Made by a program: the position numbers and the translations under genes. A stretch of DNA of 64,000 nt from Gordionus sp. m RMFG-2023 (lineage: Eukaryota > Nematomorpha > Gordioida > Chordodea > Parachordodidae), in assembly GCF_954871325.1 (NCBI RefSeq), contig NC_088777.1, forward strand, positions 49,019,366 through 49,083,365. Reading direction: 5' to 3'. The notes under the pieces are model-generated. The model was not told the origin of the DNA, did no database searches, and saw only the letters and a program-made list of their open reading frames with translations. Positions within the stretch are counted from its first letter, which is position 1. Each line of letters starts with the position of its first letter. Of the stretch, positions 22,220 through 34,702 are shown one piece after another.

Positions 22220-23598
22220 AAATGGTTTAATTTTTTTTTTAATGGATTAATTAAAACCTTTATTATTTTTTAATTTTTGATTAAATTGCAGCATTTTTAA
22301 AAAGGTTACTTTTTGAGGGTATAAAATCGTATATTTTGTTTTAAAAATTTTAATATGTTATTATAATCCAATATTAAAAAAATTATAGCCACGTATGCAT
22401 AAAATATAGTTATACATATTTGGTTAAACAAAAATAGACCATTCGAGTTGAAGTACTCTAGAAATAAAACCCCAAGGTTCACAAGAACTTCGGAATCGTT
22501 AGATCCCCAGTCTCCCCTACCAAGGAATTATATCTAACTAAGGCCCATTTTTAAAGTAAAAATTTGGACCTAATGAGAGTCTTCAACCAATTTAGCCATA
22601 GACCAGACCCGACCAGATGGGCCTCATGAGCCTACCCATTGGGCATCTTTATATTAAAAAAAATACACTGATTGGATCAGTCAGACAAAAATTTATAAAT
22701 TTTTGAGTTTTACGGGGTTATTTTACAGGGTTGAGCGCCACCTGTAAAATAGGTCGATTTATTGAAAAGGGGGGAAGTGTGTTCATGTCCGAATTCGGGT
22801 TCAGGAATTTTTTAATTCTATTTAGCTGAAATTTAAATAAAACAAACTTAACTGGAAGCCATTTTCTGAAATGGGTCCGAACCCTCCCCGGTTCGAAAAT
22901 ACCCCTGGTTTGATTATGGTCCATAAAATCTCTACCCGTTTTATCCCGTGTTCTCAACGTCTAACCAAACAATTCAAGATTCTCGAACTCCAATTCGGGT
23001 TAGAACTTCGGGCTCTATATTTAAGTAAATGAGTTTTCCCCAGTTTCTATCCAAACTTTTCTTCCTTCCTTTATTTTCGTAAATTTTTTTTTAAAATTAA
23101 ATTACCAACTAATAGAAAGAGATTATCTTGTAAATATAAAACGAATGACCTTTCCTTCATAATTTATATTTTTATTATGCTAAATTTACTATTTGTAAAT
23201 CGTTATCAATTCTTATTACACTCATTAAATTCTTCACTATTGTCTTAATTTGTTTAATGATACGAGTCCGGAATTTTAATTTTTTTCTCTCCCTTCCCCC
23301 CTTTTTATTTATAGCGATTTTGGCATATCATCATTATCTTTTTATTTTATTTTAAATATTATTTTAATAAAAGCAAGATAAAAGGGATAAGACCAAAGAT
23401 ACGAGATAGAAGTTATGATTGGTCATATTTATTTGGAGAGAATTTTGTTTAGAATATTTTTGACAAAAAGGATTCATAAAATTCTTTTAATTTCTTTTAT
23501 TTTCTTCTTTTTCTTTCTTTTTCTTTTCATTTCTTTTATTTCGTTTTCTCTGCGTTTTCTTTTCCGGAAGTGCAGCTCCTAGGATATGAAATATATAG
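22220..23598. other. Spacer with degraded GGCCC/CCCGG element pieces
   Basis: No gene recognised. 22560-23010 contains several patches (GACCAGACCCGACCAGATGG, TCCGAATTCGGGTTCAGG, AACTCCAATTCGGGTTAGAA) resembling the worn GC-bearing repeats at 14.1-14.5 kb. Confidence 0.4.
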
Positions 23599-23802
23599 CA
23601 GAGACCTGCAGGCTCGGCCCTAAGCCCAATTTTAAAAAAAATAACCGGAACCAAATACTTTAAATCCCCATTATTATCTATAACAAAAATTATATATTTT
23701 TTAAAATATCCGAGCCGGGCCTAAAAATACAAACCCGGGCCGGGCCGATTTTCAAAAAAAATCCGGCCCTGGCCGTACAAATAGTACTTCTGCAGGTATC
23801 TG
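23599..23802. mobile_element. hAT-like MITE with CAGAGACCTGCAG ends, 204 bp
   Basis: CAGAGACCTGCAG at 23599 is inverted as CTGCAGGTATCTG ending at 23802. Flanks ATATATAG and ATATATAT agree at 7 of 8 bases. Inside are GGCTCGGCCC, CCCGGGCCGGGCC and CCGGCCCTGGCC blocks. This copy shows both ends of the family seen as fragments at 658, 24254, about 45200, 55925 and 61507. Confidence 0.7.
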
Positions 23803-24253
23803 ATATATATATATATAATATACATTTTTAATATTAATAATCATATAAGGGAAACCGCGTATTATGAGACCTAAGATTCCTGGGATTTTCTTCTAGTGTA
23901 TTAAAATTGAATGCTTAATATTTTATCTTTTTCAAGATTATATAATGATATTGTGCGCGTGCGACTATATATTTTTTTTTCTTAAATAATTTTTTTTTGT
24001 ATAACAAGATTCTTTAACCGGAGTCAAAAAGTAAAAAAAATTTCAAACGCCGTAATTTTTCACAAAATATCAGAGTTGTTAAAAGATACTTTTTAAATGG
24101 ATCTAGATAACTGATACATCGTCTAAAATAATATCTAGATACAGATATTTTAATCAAAAATTTATCTAGATACAGGTACAGATACCACATTTTTGTATCT
24201 AGATCCTTTAACAGCTCTGCAAAATATTAAATAATTAAAAGTTTTAACTATAT

Positions 24254-24345
24254 CAGAGATCTGCTAAAATAGGCCAGGCCCCGAACCAAATCGGTTCCGG
24301 CCTTATATATTTTCTGAGAATCGGACTGTGGTCAGGTCTGGCTTT
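24254..24345. mobile_element. Fragment of the CAGAGRYCTGCA family
   Basis: It starts CAGAGATCTGCTAAAATAGG and carries GGCCAGGCCCCGAACC. No right end was found. Confidence 0.45.
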
Positions 24346-24831
24346 AATTTCGAAAACAAAAATGATATATTGATTAAATTTTTGTTTTATTTGATAAGGA
24401 TGGGGTAAAAATATTATTGGATGTATAGTATTTGTTAAATTAACCTATTTTAAGCTTAAAGCGAGACTCAACTCGGAGGTTTAAGTCAATTTTTTTTTAG
24501 TCTAAAAGTTTGGCTAAATCGTATTAGAGTTGGTCAAGGTTTAATGATTTCAACAACACTAAATTATATGAGTCGAGTGACCCCTTAATTCCCTAGTGAA
24601 GGTACTGTCCTGTTGACCCTTATTCCCGCCTTTTTTTCTTTAAACGATCATAATAAAATCATGATAAAACTTTATTTCAATACACGTTTACGAGTTATAA
24701 AAAACAATGCATATAAATTTAATTATACATTCATAAGTCATATCTTATACTAACATATAACATATACTTAATATATACATATACAAATTGAAATAAAGCA
24801 TTAATTATTTATTTTTAATATTTATTTAGGG

Positions 24832-24945
24832 TCAAAATGGAGTCGGACCAACGCATCTACCGAAGCTCCCGAAATCTTCGAATATACATCTATATCCTTC
24901 TTCGCAGGTTCCATGTTGCGAACTTCCGCAAGGCTCGCCCATTCT
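24832..24945 (-). CDS. Terminal exon of an IGFBP-domain protein (second half of domain), copy 4
   Basis: After an acceptor ending AATTAG at 24946, the exon opens in phase 0 and codes for 37 residues beginning RMGEPCGSSQHGTCEEGYRC, ending RCVGPTPF and a TGA. The spacing GEPC-x7-C-x5-C-x10-C matches the second half of the IGFBP N-terminal domain in the exons at 29371, 42795 and 51007. AATAAA follows within about ten bases of the stop (near 24821). I could not find a first-half exon (the CGCC-containing part) between here and 29683. It may be spliced to the exon at 29683-29806, whose donor is in the matching phase, or be an orphan. The expected product is a small disulfide-rich secreted protein. 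The codon use and the strict Cys pattern argue against chance. Confidence 0.7.
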   Translation of the reverse strand, partial: RMGEPCGSSQHGTCEEGYRCIFEDFGSFGRCVGPTPF

Positions 24946-25207
24946 CTAATTATGTCAATAATGAATAAATCATTATTAATTTAATAAAATAAATATGGTT
25001 AGAGTTGTATGATATAAATAAAATTAATTTAAATTTCACAAAAAAAAAGAAAATAAATGGCAATTTTTATTTTATCGATCGCAGTAGTAGCTATTGAACA
25101 ATCTGCTGGATTTTATTATATTATTTCCCTCTTGTTCTGGTGGGGATCGAAGATCTTTCAAAAATAAACCTTTTCGACACTGTTAGCGTTATTAACAATA
25201 ATAGCAA

Positions 25208-25395
25208 GTAGAGTTGTTAAACGACTAGCCCAATATAGTCAAAAAAAAATTACGCAAACCTAGAGATTTTGCTTCTATATGGGAGAAACGTTTGAACATC
25301 TTATAAACAAAATTTCGAGGCTTGAAGAATATTATTTTGGCTAAACAATACAACCCAGTTGTCAAAAAAAATTTATATGGTAGTTGTTTAGATGG
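25208..25395. mobile_element. Strongly diverged TAGTG-family MITE
   Basis: TAGAGTTGTTAAACGACTAG, then ACGCAAACCTAGAGATTTTG, and later AAATTTCGAGGCTTG follow the family order with heavy decay. Confidence 0.55.
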
Positions 25396-25849
25396 ACTTC
25401 TTTGGAGAAGATTCTAATAAATTCTCATTATATACGTTAACCGCGAAATTTTTAGATGATGGTTTGGGTCCAGTTAGCACTGCGCCCGGATCTATCTGAA
25501 GTTAATAAAGAACTCAGATCACTCAGACTCGGAGACATTATATCGGAAGTGATCGCTAGCCAAATCTTGATTTCGATCTCGTCAACATTTTAAATTATAT
25601 TGTTAAATCAAGAAAAAAACATCACCCCCTCCCCCACCCCATTCTAGCACTTAATTCCGTATTTCTAGATAAATCGTATTTGGATTGTACTCGGATATTT
25701 TGAAAAAAATAATAGTCAATTCTCATTGGTCGGACGGAAAATTTCTATAAAAAAAAATTCTTATTGGACATGAAAAAAAAATGTCCCTTTCACCATTCTT
25801 CAGCGCCATGTCATCTACAATGAGCTAACCAATGCTATTGGAATTCCCT

Positions 25850-26315
25850 TAACTGTGTGATAACTTTTCCTCGGATCTGTTCTGGCTACAATAGTCCCAT
25901 GGATAGTAAAAGAAGCTAGTTTATATTCCCCATCATGTAAAGGTCAAATCTTCAGGCACAACCAATGCACTTCTTATCCATCGAGCCTGTAAATTGGCCC
26001 AATTACCTGCCTTTCCTGAACCACCTGGACTTTTTAGTTCAGATATAAAGCGGCCTTGTGGAATCACTCTGATCACACAAAGATCACAATTTCTAGTTTG
26101 AGACTATTCATGCATAGATCCAATAACCAAACTCCAACCAATCACTTAAACTTCAAACATTCAGAAATTTCAGAAGATTACGTTTTCATACCAATTATAT
26201 TTATCCTAACTTCCTTTGGTAAACATTTTTCCTTTTTCAAAGATTTTGGACGTACACTTAAAAAGCTTTCGGAAGCTGGCCATGTCTATTCTCAAGTCAA
26301 ACTCACTCCATAATC
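25850..26315 (+). mobile_element. LINE fragment, restriction-like-endonuclease end, heavily decayed
   Basis: In frame order this keeps remnants of the C-terminal endonuclease: EPPGLFSSDIKRPCGITLI (compare EPTGIFRTDGKRPDGMSL in the 45.4 kb LINE), then DYSCIDP, then FIPIIFILTSFGKHFSFFKD before a stop near 26313. The catalytic RPD is now RPC, and stops and shifts separate the blocks. Only the last roughly 150 codons survive, as expected for 5'-truncated LINE insertions. Confidence 0.7.
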
Positions 26316-26954
26316 TTCAATGACAGTCTACTTTCCAAGTTGCTTTCCAGGACACACTTTTCCTTCCCCATTTTCTTTTCCGTCTTACGATATATTTCTT
26401 TATTTTCTTTTAAATTAGCTTAATTCTGACGAGTTACTATTACATTTTAACTAGGAATAACATTTTACCATAAATATATATATATATAATATATTTAAAA
26501 AGTTAACAAAACTCCGATGCTGGGAATTATGCAAACATAAATTCTGAAACCTCTATATCGCGCCCTAATTAATATTTAATTTTTAAATAAATAAGTAGAA
26601 AATAATTTTAATTTTTAATAATTAAATTTATATAATCTTTTCAAATTGTATGAGCTTTAGTTATTAACTCGCTGGCATACGCCCGAAGTGGGTTATTCCT
26701 TCCAGGGTCCCGATAGATTGATAGATTTGCCTCATCAGGCTACCTCCATCTTTGGAAGAAATTTTTTTAAAAAAATTTTAACATATTAAAATATACACCT
26801 ATCTCTATTTTAAAAACTGTTTACCTCCTTTTCCCCTGACTTCACTTTATTTATGGGTTTTTTTTGATTTAATTATTCGAAATCATGAAAATAAATTTCA
26901 ATTCTTGAGGAACATTCTAATCATTGATTTGCCAGTGTGAATAGTGATGAAAAA

Positions 26955-27135
26955 ATAGCTCCATTAAAGCCGTCGGCTAACTTAATATCTTAATATTTTA
27001 ACCAGAAAAATATGGTCTAAACCTCAAGATTTCCCTAATAGATTTAAACCTGAGACTTGGACATCTATTTTCTAAATCTTGAGGCTTACAATATATTATT
27101 TTGACTAAAATCTTAATCGAGCCATTTTTAAAGAT
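26955..27135. mobile_element. TAGTG-family MITE, worn
   Basis: CGGCTAACTTAATATCTTAA, AACCAGAAAAATATGGTCTA, CTCAAGATTTCCCTAATAGA and AAATCTTGAGGCTTACAATA follow the family order. The terminal TAGTGTTG bases are lost on both sides. Confidence 0.65.
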
Positions 27136-27248
27136 AGATCCCAGCATTAGCTCTCGGCTATTTTACTTCTTTCATTTTCCCTTTATTCGCCCCAAGCTTG
27201 CTTATTTAATAGGGTTATTTCGTAAATTTCTAAATCTTTATTGTTTAT

Positions 27249-27380
<132 letters not shown>

Positions 27381-27686
27381 ATATTAAAAATTTAATTTTC
27401 ATATCACGCTAAAATGCGATGCAAACGAGATGTACAATCTTTGAAACAGAGTGAGTGGGCATAGCGAAGCGAAAGTTGGGTTTATATTTTAATTAATTTA
27501 TACAACTAAAAAAAATATATATATAAAATTTTTCACAAATAGAAATGTAGGATTCTGCATTAAAATTAGTCAATAATATCGTTAATTATAATTTATTTTT
27601 GTTCATCCTTTGCCTCTTTATAACATATTTTTTACATGATTGTTAAAAATTTCAATTTTTTTTTTATAAGATTGCTAATTAATATG

Positions 27687-28516
<830 letters not shown>

Positions 28517-29261
28517 TTAATATGAGTAAGAAAAAATATAACATCTTACGAATATGGGTTTGATTTACCCTATCTTATTACTTGAATCATTATCTTTTTC
28601 ACGCTATTATTGAATCTGCCATAAAAAACAAAAAATTCTATCCTTTTTGCTTAGAGAAAACCCTAGGGGGGTGAGCGACATTTTTTTAAAAAAGAGGAAG
28701 GTATAATTAAACCATATTCACTCGATAATATTTTCCTCGTTCATAGTTATTAAAATGCGTCAAGGGATTCGTGATAAAGCAGCTTGGAATATGAGTTAGA
28801 TATAAGAAATTTATAATATTTTAGTCTTTTGATTGCTTATTTTTTTTGCTGATGAATCTTTAAAATAAACAAATTAAAGTGAATTAATTGGATTATACAA
28901 CATTAGAATTTAGAAATGGTTGAAACTAGTAACAATTGTAAACATGTAACTTGAGATAAATGTTTAAAATATATAACTCAAACTTAAATATTAAAAAGTG
29001 GGATACCTTCCAATCCGCTAATAATAAAAATTAAAATGGAATTGAAAATCTAAAAAGTCATCATAACTGACTATCTTTCAATAGCAAACTCCAACAAAAA
29101 TATATTTTTTTTAAAATAATTACTACTAAGTTGATGATAATTTTTATAAATAAGCACTTTTTTATGGAATAAAAATATCTTTTAAAAAACCAGGGCGTAA
29201 GCTTTAAAAATAAGATCCATATCCCTCCAATATTTTATATAGAGGGAAAAGCAAACCTAAC

Positions 29262-29425
29262 TAGTGTTGTTAAAAAGTGACGATTTTTCAAAACGGTCCG
29301 ATTAAGATTTTAGCCAAAATAATATTATGTAAGCGCATCGAGAAAACAGATGTCCAAGAATTTCTGCCAGCTATGAGCAAAAATATTTAGGCTTACATAA
29401 TGCTATTTTGGTCATAATCTTACTC
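29262..29425. mobile_element. TAGTG-family MITE overlapping the end of an IGFBP-domain gene
   Basis: It starts TAGTGTTGTTAAAAAGTGAC, contains GATTTTAGCCAAAATAATAT and the inverted ATATTTAGGCTTACATAATG, then ATTTTGGTCATAATCTTAC. The right terminus is not sharp. Its right arm overlaps the last codons of the gene ending at 29371. Confidence 0.65.
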
Positions 29426-29806
29426 CTTCTCCTATAAAATCTCCGGTTACATCTAATGAACATAGTTAATACAAGAAACGCAACCTTTGGATACTCTTTT
29501 ATACACGTTCCCAATGACACTAACGGTTCCTTGTAGCTTTCGTATTCGCATATCAATCCAGGAGAACATTTTCCTCTAACATGATTTTGTCCCCCACATT
29601 CCTGGTCTTTTAACTGAATTTTTAAATAAGTATGAATAAATAATAAAATTTACTATTCCAAGCCAAAATATAACTTTCTTACTTTTCCGCAAACTTTGCA
29701 ACATTCGCACGCGTCGAAAACAAGACCCCCTTGGCAATTAGTGGGAGGAGCGATATCGCATTTAATTTGCCGTTTTTGACATCGACACATTGAAGAGGCT
29801 GCTGAA
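29371..29806 (-). CDS. Single IGFBP-domain secreted protein, copy 3 (two exons seen)
   Basis: Exon 1 (29806-29683) follows TTTTTTTTAG and codes for SAASSMCRCQKRQIKC, then GGLVFDACECCKVCGK. It ends at a GTAAGA donor in phase 0. A 69-nt intron leads to exon 2 (29613-29371), which starts after AAATTCAG and codes for LKDQECGG, GKCSPGLICEYE and GTCI. The CxC, C-x-CC-x2-C and C-x3-GL-x-C layout is that of the IGFBP N-terminal domain; such single-domain proteins are known from arthropods. The hallmark CGCC is CECC here. Exon 1 starts in phase 1, so a signal-peptide exon must lie upstream; I could not identify it. The tail after GTCIKEYP is basic and long compared with copies 1 and 2. Its last roughly 18 codons and the stop come from the adjoining MITE. 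Function in insulin-like or other ligand binding is inferred from family only. Confidence 0.75.
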
Positions 29807-29819
29807 CTAAAAAAAACGG

Positions 29820-31300
29820 GAAGTTAATTGTGATTGATTATGGAATGATGCATAAAGTTGATAGACATAAATCATTCACTAAAAGTAAAGTTAAGACTAG
29901 ACAAAGGGTTGGCATTTTTTTCTACTTAGAACCAAATCAATCCATAATATTTTATACTCTATAATTTGATTTGATTTTTGAGTTTAATGTAAATATGTAT
30001 GAAAGAAAAAACTTATTGAAAGGTAAGAATTTCATATAATATATATTACTTGATTTTCCAAATTATAGAGAATATGAGTACATAGTAAAAATCCTTACTA
30101 GAAGTAAAAATCATATTTTATTGATGCTTTTTTCCGATTTACACGAAAAACAAATGTATGATGTTTTAAAATGACTTCAGAGAATAATAAGTGTTTTATA
30201 TAATAAACAAGCTGCTTCATTTTTTTAACGTAATATATATTTAACATTAATTTAATATAAAAAATTATTATAATATTATTTGTTTTTTAGAATGGGTAAG
30301 AAATTTTAAATATAAAATACAATCAACCATAACTTTATTTTTACTCTATATGTTATAATTACCCCATTTAAAATACCCCTTTAATAATAATATTAATAAT
30401 AGTAATAACGATCACTCAATTGGAGGCTACCTAAATGTAACAACAGCCTATGCGTACATGGTAAATTTATATAATATACACATTCCACATTTTTCCCTCT
30501 ATTGTGTCCCATTAACACACTAATATTGATTTATCTAAGCATATACAAATGTGATCTAATCATAATATATTTGAATTACACAATTTACGATATAATTTTA
30601 AACATAATATATTGAAATTTCTTTGTGTTAAAGTACATCATTTTAAAGTATATAAACTGTTGTATTCTTTCTTCTCTAGAAGTATTCTACGCATATTTTC
30701 GTGGTATACTTTTTTTTCTTACTTGAATATAAACTCACGAACTCCAACATCCTATTCCTGTCTAACAACAATTCCCCATCTATCAACTATCCGCAATTGA
30801 GAATAAACTAGATCTAATATGTTTTCTTGTCTTAAGTATGTTCATATTTTGAATACTTTGTTTTGCTAATAACTCATTCCCAAAATTACTTCAAAGATTT
30901 CCCCCTTTCTAATTAAATATAAAGGGATTTCTTTTAAACCAATATACCTTCATTTAAAACAACCTATTACAGGGGTATCCATATTCATTTTAACGGTATT
31001 TATTTTTTTTTAACTTGAGATATATAGTTCCTCCATAGGTAATTTTATTCATTCTGCATTCCATTATAAGATTCACTGCTTTTCTCTAAGCTGTCATAAA
31101 TCTTCCACTCCTTTCAAACTTTCTTTACATCCTTTTGACACTTATGTAAAAATTTGATCCGTACGAAAACGCTAACCCTAACCCTTCAACTCTACCACTA
31201 ACCCTTATTTTTTTAGGATGGGGGGGGCGGGTTGGAGAGGTTTATATCCTCCATAAAGATATGTGCTATCCCATACAAAAATCCTTTTATATATTTTTTT
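29820..31300. other. AT-rich stretch, probably intronic, no gene recognised
   Basis: If the upstream exon of the 29.4-29.8 kb gene lies at 31.3 kb or beyond, this is its intron. No structured element or coding frame recognised. Confidence 0.4.
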
Positions 31301-31313
31301 CATATAAACTTAC

Positions 31314-31531
31314 AATTTCATAGTTGATAATAATTGTAGTATATTATTTTTATACATTAATCTTATCTTATTTCCCTCGGCATGTTGGTTTAGGATCTGC
31401 TCAATAATGAGCCTACATGAATCACAGAGGCCCATCTTCTGTATAATTTTGTCTATTTGTTTTTTATTCACACCGATGTCGACAAACCTCAACCCAGATA
31501 CAATAAATAAGGGTGTAACTAAATCTACCAT
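31314..31531 (-). CDS. Possible exon of unknown product
   Basis: An open frame of 73 codons from ATG at 31531 contains KMGLCDSCRLIIEQILNQH and ends at ATGAAATT followed by GTAAGT, an ideal splice donor. The 2-nt overhang would fit the phase-1 start of the exon at 29806. I do not recognise the protein; the CxxC before a helix is only faintly saposin-like. The last 70 bases recur inverted on the plus strand at about 33370-33440 with the frame lost, so this could equally be part of a repeat. Confidence 0.25.
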
Positions 31532-31739
31532 ATAAATAAAATTATTCTCCGCCCCGTGTTATTCTTACTCATAGGAATACGTGTTGATTAATACAATGTA
31601 TTATGTTTTAGAATCAAAAGTAATATATAAAAGATTAAGAATTTTTTTCTCAAATCATGACTTAAATGATTTAACATTTATGATATTGAACAAGAATGCA
31701 TTAAAAATTCTTCGAAATTAAAATGTTTTATAAAACAAA

Positions 31740-33445
31740 TCATTATATGGGTCTAAGGACCTAATAGGCAAGACGATTATTAGAGAAGGGTATGCTGCGC
31801 TGAAATTGGGTAAATATTATTTGCGATGATTTTATTAAAATAAAATTTAAAAAATATAAAATCAAATCTCTTATTTTTTTTCCACTTTTACTATGCGTTT
31901 TTCTTTTCCACTCCTCTTAATTAGCAAACTTAAATTAAATTTATCATAATATAATTATGATAAATTTATCAGATACCCTCAATGGGCTTTGCTACACGAC
32001 CTTCTTGTGAATCATATCTTCCAAGAATCCCCTAAAATTTTTCATCTTCACTTTCCACATACCACCCTCCTACTTCCAATGTTTCCTCCTTCTTTTCCAG
32101 GGTAGGCTTACCCCTGCCTAATCTATTATAAAGCGCTTTTCATGGTTTTTTTAAACTTCTATAAATATTTTACAAATTATTGTTTTTTAAAAATGAATAT
32201 AAACAATTTTATTCAATTTCGGCAGAGCTAGCATTTCCCCAATAATCATCTTATTTTCATCCACTTAATCTTTAGCCCAATCACAACATGATTTTTTTAA
32301 ATATATTTTTTACTCATCTTTTCCTTTATCCTTAAGGGTGGGGCTTCTTTTCTGCAATTGACTTCAGAGAGAGGTGGTGTAGAAATCCGACGGGATATGT
32401 TTCACAAGAAGGTGGTAGTAAAGTCTACGAAGGTAGTGGGAAAAAAAAGTATATAATAAAAGTGAAATAAAAATAAGAGCTATGATTATATCTTTTCTTT
32501 AAATATCAAGTTATATTTTAAAAAAAATCCTAAATAATATTTTCCCAATTTAGGCGCAGCACACCCATCTCCAATAATCGGCTTATCTTGAATCGCTTGG
32601 TCCTATGACCTATGACAATATAGTAATTTTTTGGAGAACATTTTAATTTCGTAGATTTTTTTTACAATATTTTTAAATTACAATGCATTGTTGTTTCTCG
32701 ATATCATCAGCGTCTACATGACAGGATTTTTACAGGATGCAAACCCCCTCCAAAAACCTTTGCCTACCCCCCTAAAAAATTCATACCACCTTCGGCGGCG
32801 GTGTCTCTTATTATTTTTGCCTATTTAATTTATTGATAGTCTTTTCAAATAATTTATAAAGGATAACTTAAATTAATCTATCTCTACTACCAACTATTGA
32901 TATTTTGTGAATATAAAGAATTTATTTTTGTGTTAATAAATTCAATTAAAACCTCCATTATTTACAATGAATTAATTATTATGGCATTATGAGCTTGCTG
33001 AAATATCTAAACCTTTTAAATTACATTTAAAAGGTTAGTTTATTTGGAAAACCATATGTATGATTCTTTGCAATATATAGATTTGGTCGATGAATTCTAT
33101 TATAATAATTCTATAATAAAAATATTTACAGCAATAAATTTTATCCTATTTCATCTCAAAATTTAATAAAATAAACCCAAAAATTTTTTTTATCCTACCC
33201 CCATTAAAGCCGCCTACCCCATCTAAAAATAGAATGCAAACTGTTCCTACCTCTCCCGCTCATGTAGACGATGGATATCATAAATGTTAAATTATTTAAG
33301 TCTTGATTTGTGAAGAAATTTCTTTTTTATACATATGTTTCCTAAACATAATACATCGCAAATTAGCGATGCCGAGGAGATAAGATAAGATTAATATATA
33401 TAAATAATATTCTATAAATTATTATCAACTATGAAATTGTAAGTT
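31740..33445. repeat. Cluster of diverged inverted repeats
   Basis: GATTATTAGAGAAGGGTATG then CTGCGCTGAAATTGGG (about 31773) recurs inverted at about 32549-32585, and in part at 32225. CACGACCTTCTTGTGAATCA (about 31995) recurs inverted near 32400. The 31320-31385 sequence recurs inverted at 33370-33440. CCTACCCCC blocks lie at 32762 and 33195. Taken together this looks like nested or rearranged copies of one unidentified element. No coding capacity seen. Confidence 0.5.
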
Positions 33446-33449
33446 GTAT

Positions 33450-33985
33450 GGAAAAATAATATAATACATTCTATGAGACAAAATATAGATATTATTTAGC
33501 TTGAAATCAAAATGTCCTAATAGGCAGAAATAAGAATTTTTTAACGGAAACGGGGCAAATTCGGAAACTGAACCTGTAATTCTATGATAAGGTTTATATG
33601 GCTGGAACGAGTAGGAGTCGGTTCCAAAACCTGTCTTAATGAATGTGGAAGTTAATATTGAATATCATGAAAACCGCGTTAAATATACGAACATGAAGCT
33701 AGAACCCTTTAAATTTTTTTTGTAACTGAAACCATTTTTTTATAATTATTCATAACAAGAACGGGTTTCAAAATCTGCTAATATCTTTAAGTTATAATAT
33801 AAATTATTGCTTTTTGATGTTTAAAACATAGGGTAACTTGCAAAATAAGAATAAATAAATTAACATCATACCCGTAAAGGAAATTATGGATGTATAGATA
33901 ATCTGGCTGATGCTAATATTAATCGTCTGATTACTACTTATTAATTCATCTATGAGTAGTCGTTTTATCAACCACAAAACAAACA
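33450..33985. other. AT-rich spacer
   Basis: Nothing recognised beyond a chance 60-codon minus-strand frame. Confidence 0.4.
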
Positions 33986-33987
33986 TG

Positions 33988-34702
33988 ATAGTCGTAGCCA
34001 GGATTTTCTTAAGGGGGGGGGGAATTAAAAAATTTATGGGGGCGAAGCCGAGACCCCATTTTGGGCGGTTCTTCAGCCGGGTTTTCTTAGTCTATATATA
34101 GTCATAAATTATTTTTACAAGATAGGAAATTAATTTTAATAAAAAATAATAAGCCTGAAACAAATATGTAATATATTTTTATTAGCTTATATAAAATATA
34201 ACAATACTTATATACATTAATACAATCATGGTAATAATTTATTCCAAACAAGAAGAAATTTCTTTATAAAAAGTAAGTATACATTTAGTTGATATTCCTC
34301 TATTAAATAGAATTGGTTACAAAATAATAGGTAAAATTCCACTTTTACAGATATATTTGACAGTTATAGAATATATTACAGTTAATATTTAAATAAACTT
34401 TACTAATCAATGTTTATGATAATAAATTTAATCAACAATTTGCATTCAATTATTTAACGCCATCTATTTATTTTAAATAAAAATAATATATTAAAAATAA
34501 TATTCATATTATTATCCCACATTGATACCTTATTAGATATTGACGCTACTGAAATATAGCATTATTTTTTTATTTACATTCTTAAAAAGATATTTTCTGA
34601 TGTCCTAATCAATATTTTATAGTCTTCTGTAAAATATATAATTCACTATTGGTATTATTTCATTGTCATATGATAATTGATAAAATTAGATATACTGTAA
34701 AT
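33988..34702 (+). mobile_element. hAT-type element, one end and part of body
   Basis: It begins GTCGTAGCCAGGATTTTC followed by a G run, which resembles the CAGTGGCGTAGCCAGG termini of many hAT elements with its first bases lost. The stretch 34250-34480 matches, inverted and at an estimated 75-80 % identity, 35915-36150 in the neighbouring element, so the two are relatives in opposite orientation. It is cut at 34702 by the next element's end. Confidence 0.55.

Noticed and set aside
25057-25167. A 36-codon plus-strand frame starting MAIFILSIAVVAIEQSAG, like a signal peptide
   Set aside because: It is on the opposite strand to the nearby IGFBP exon, has no cysteines or partner exon, and hydrophobic short frames are expected in T-rich DNA.
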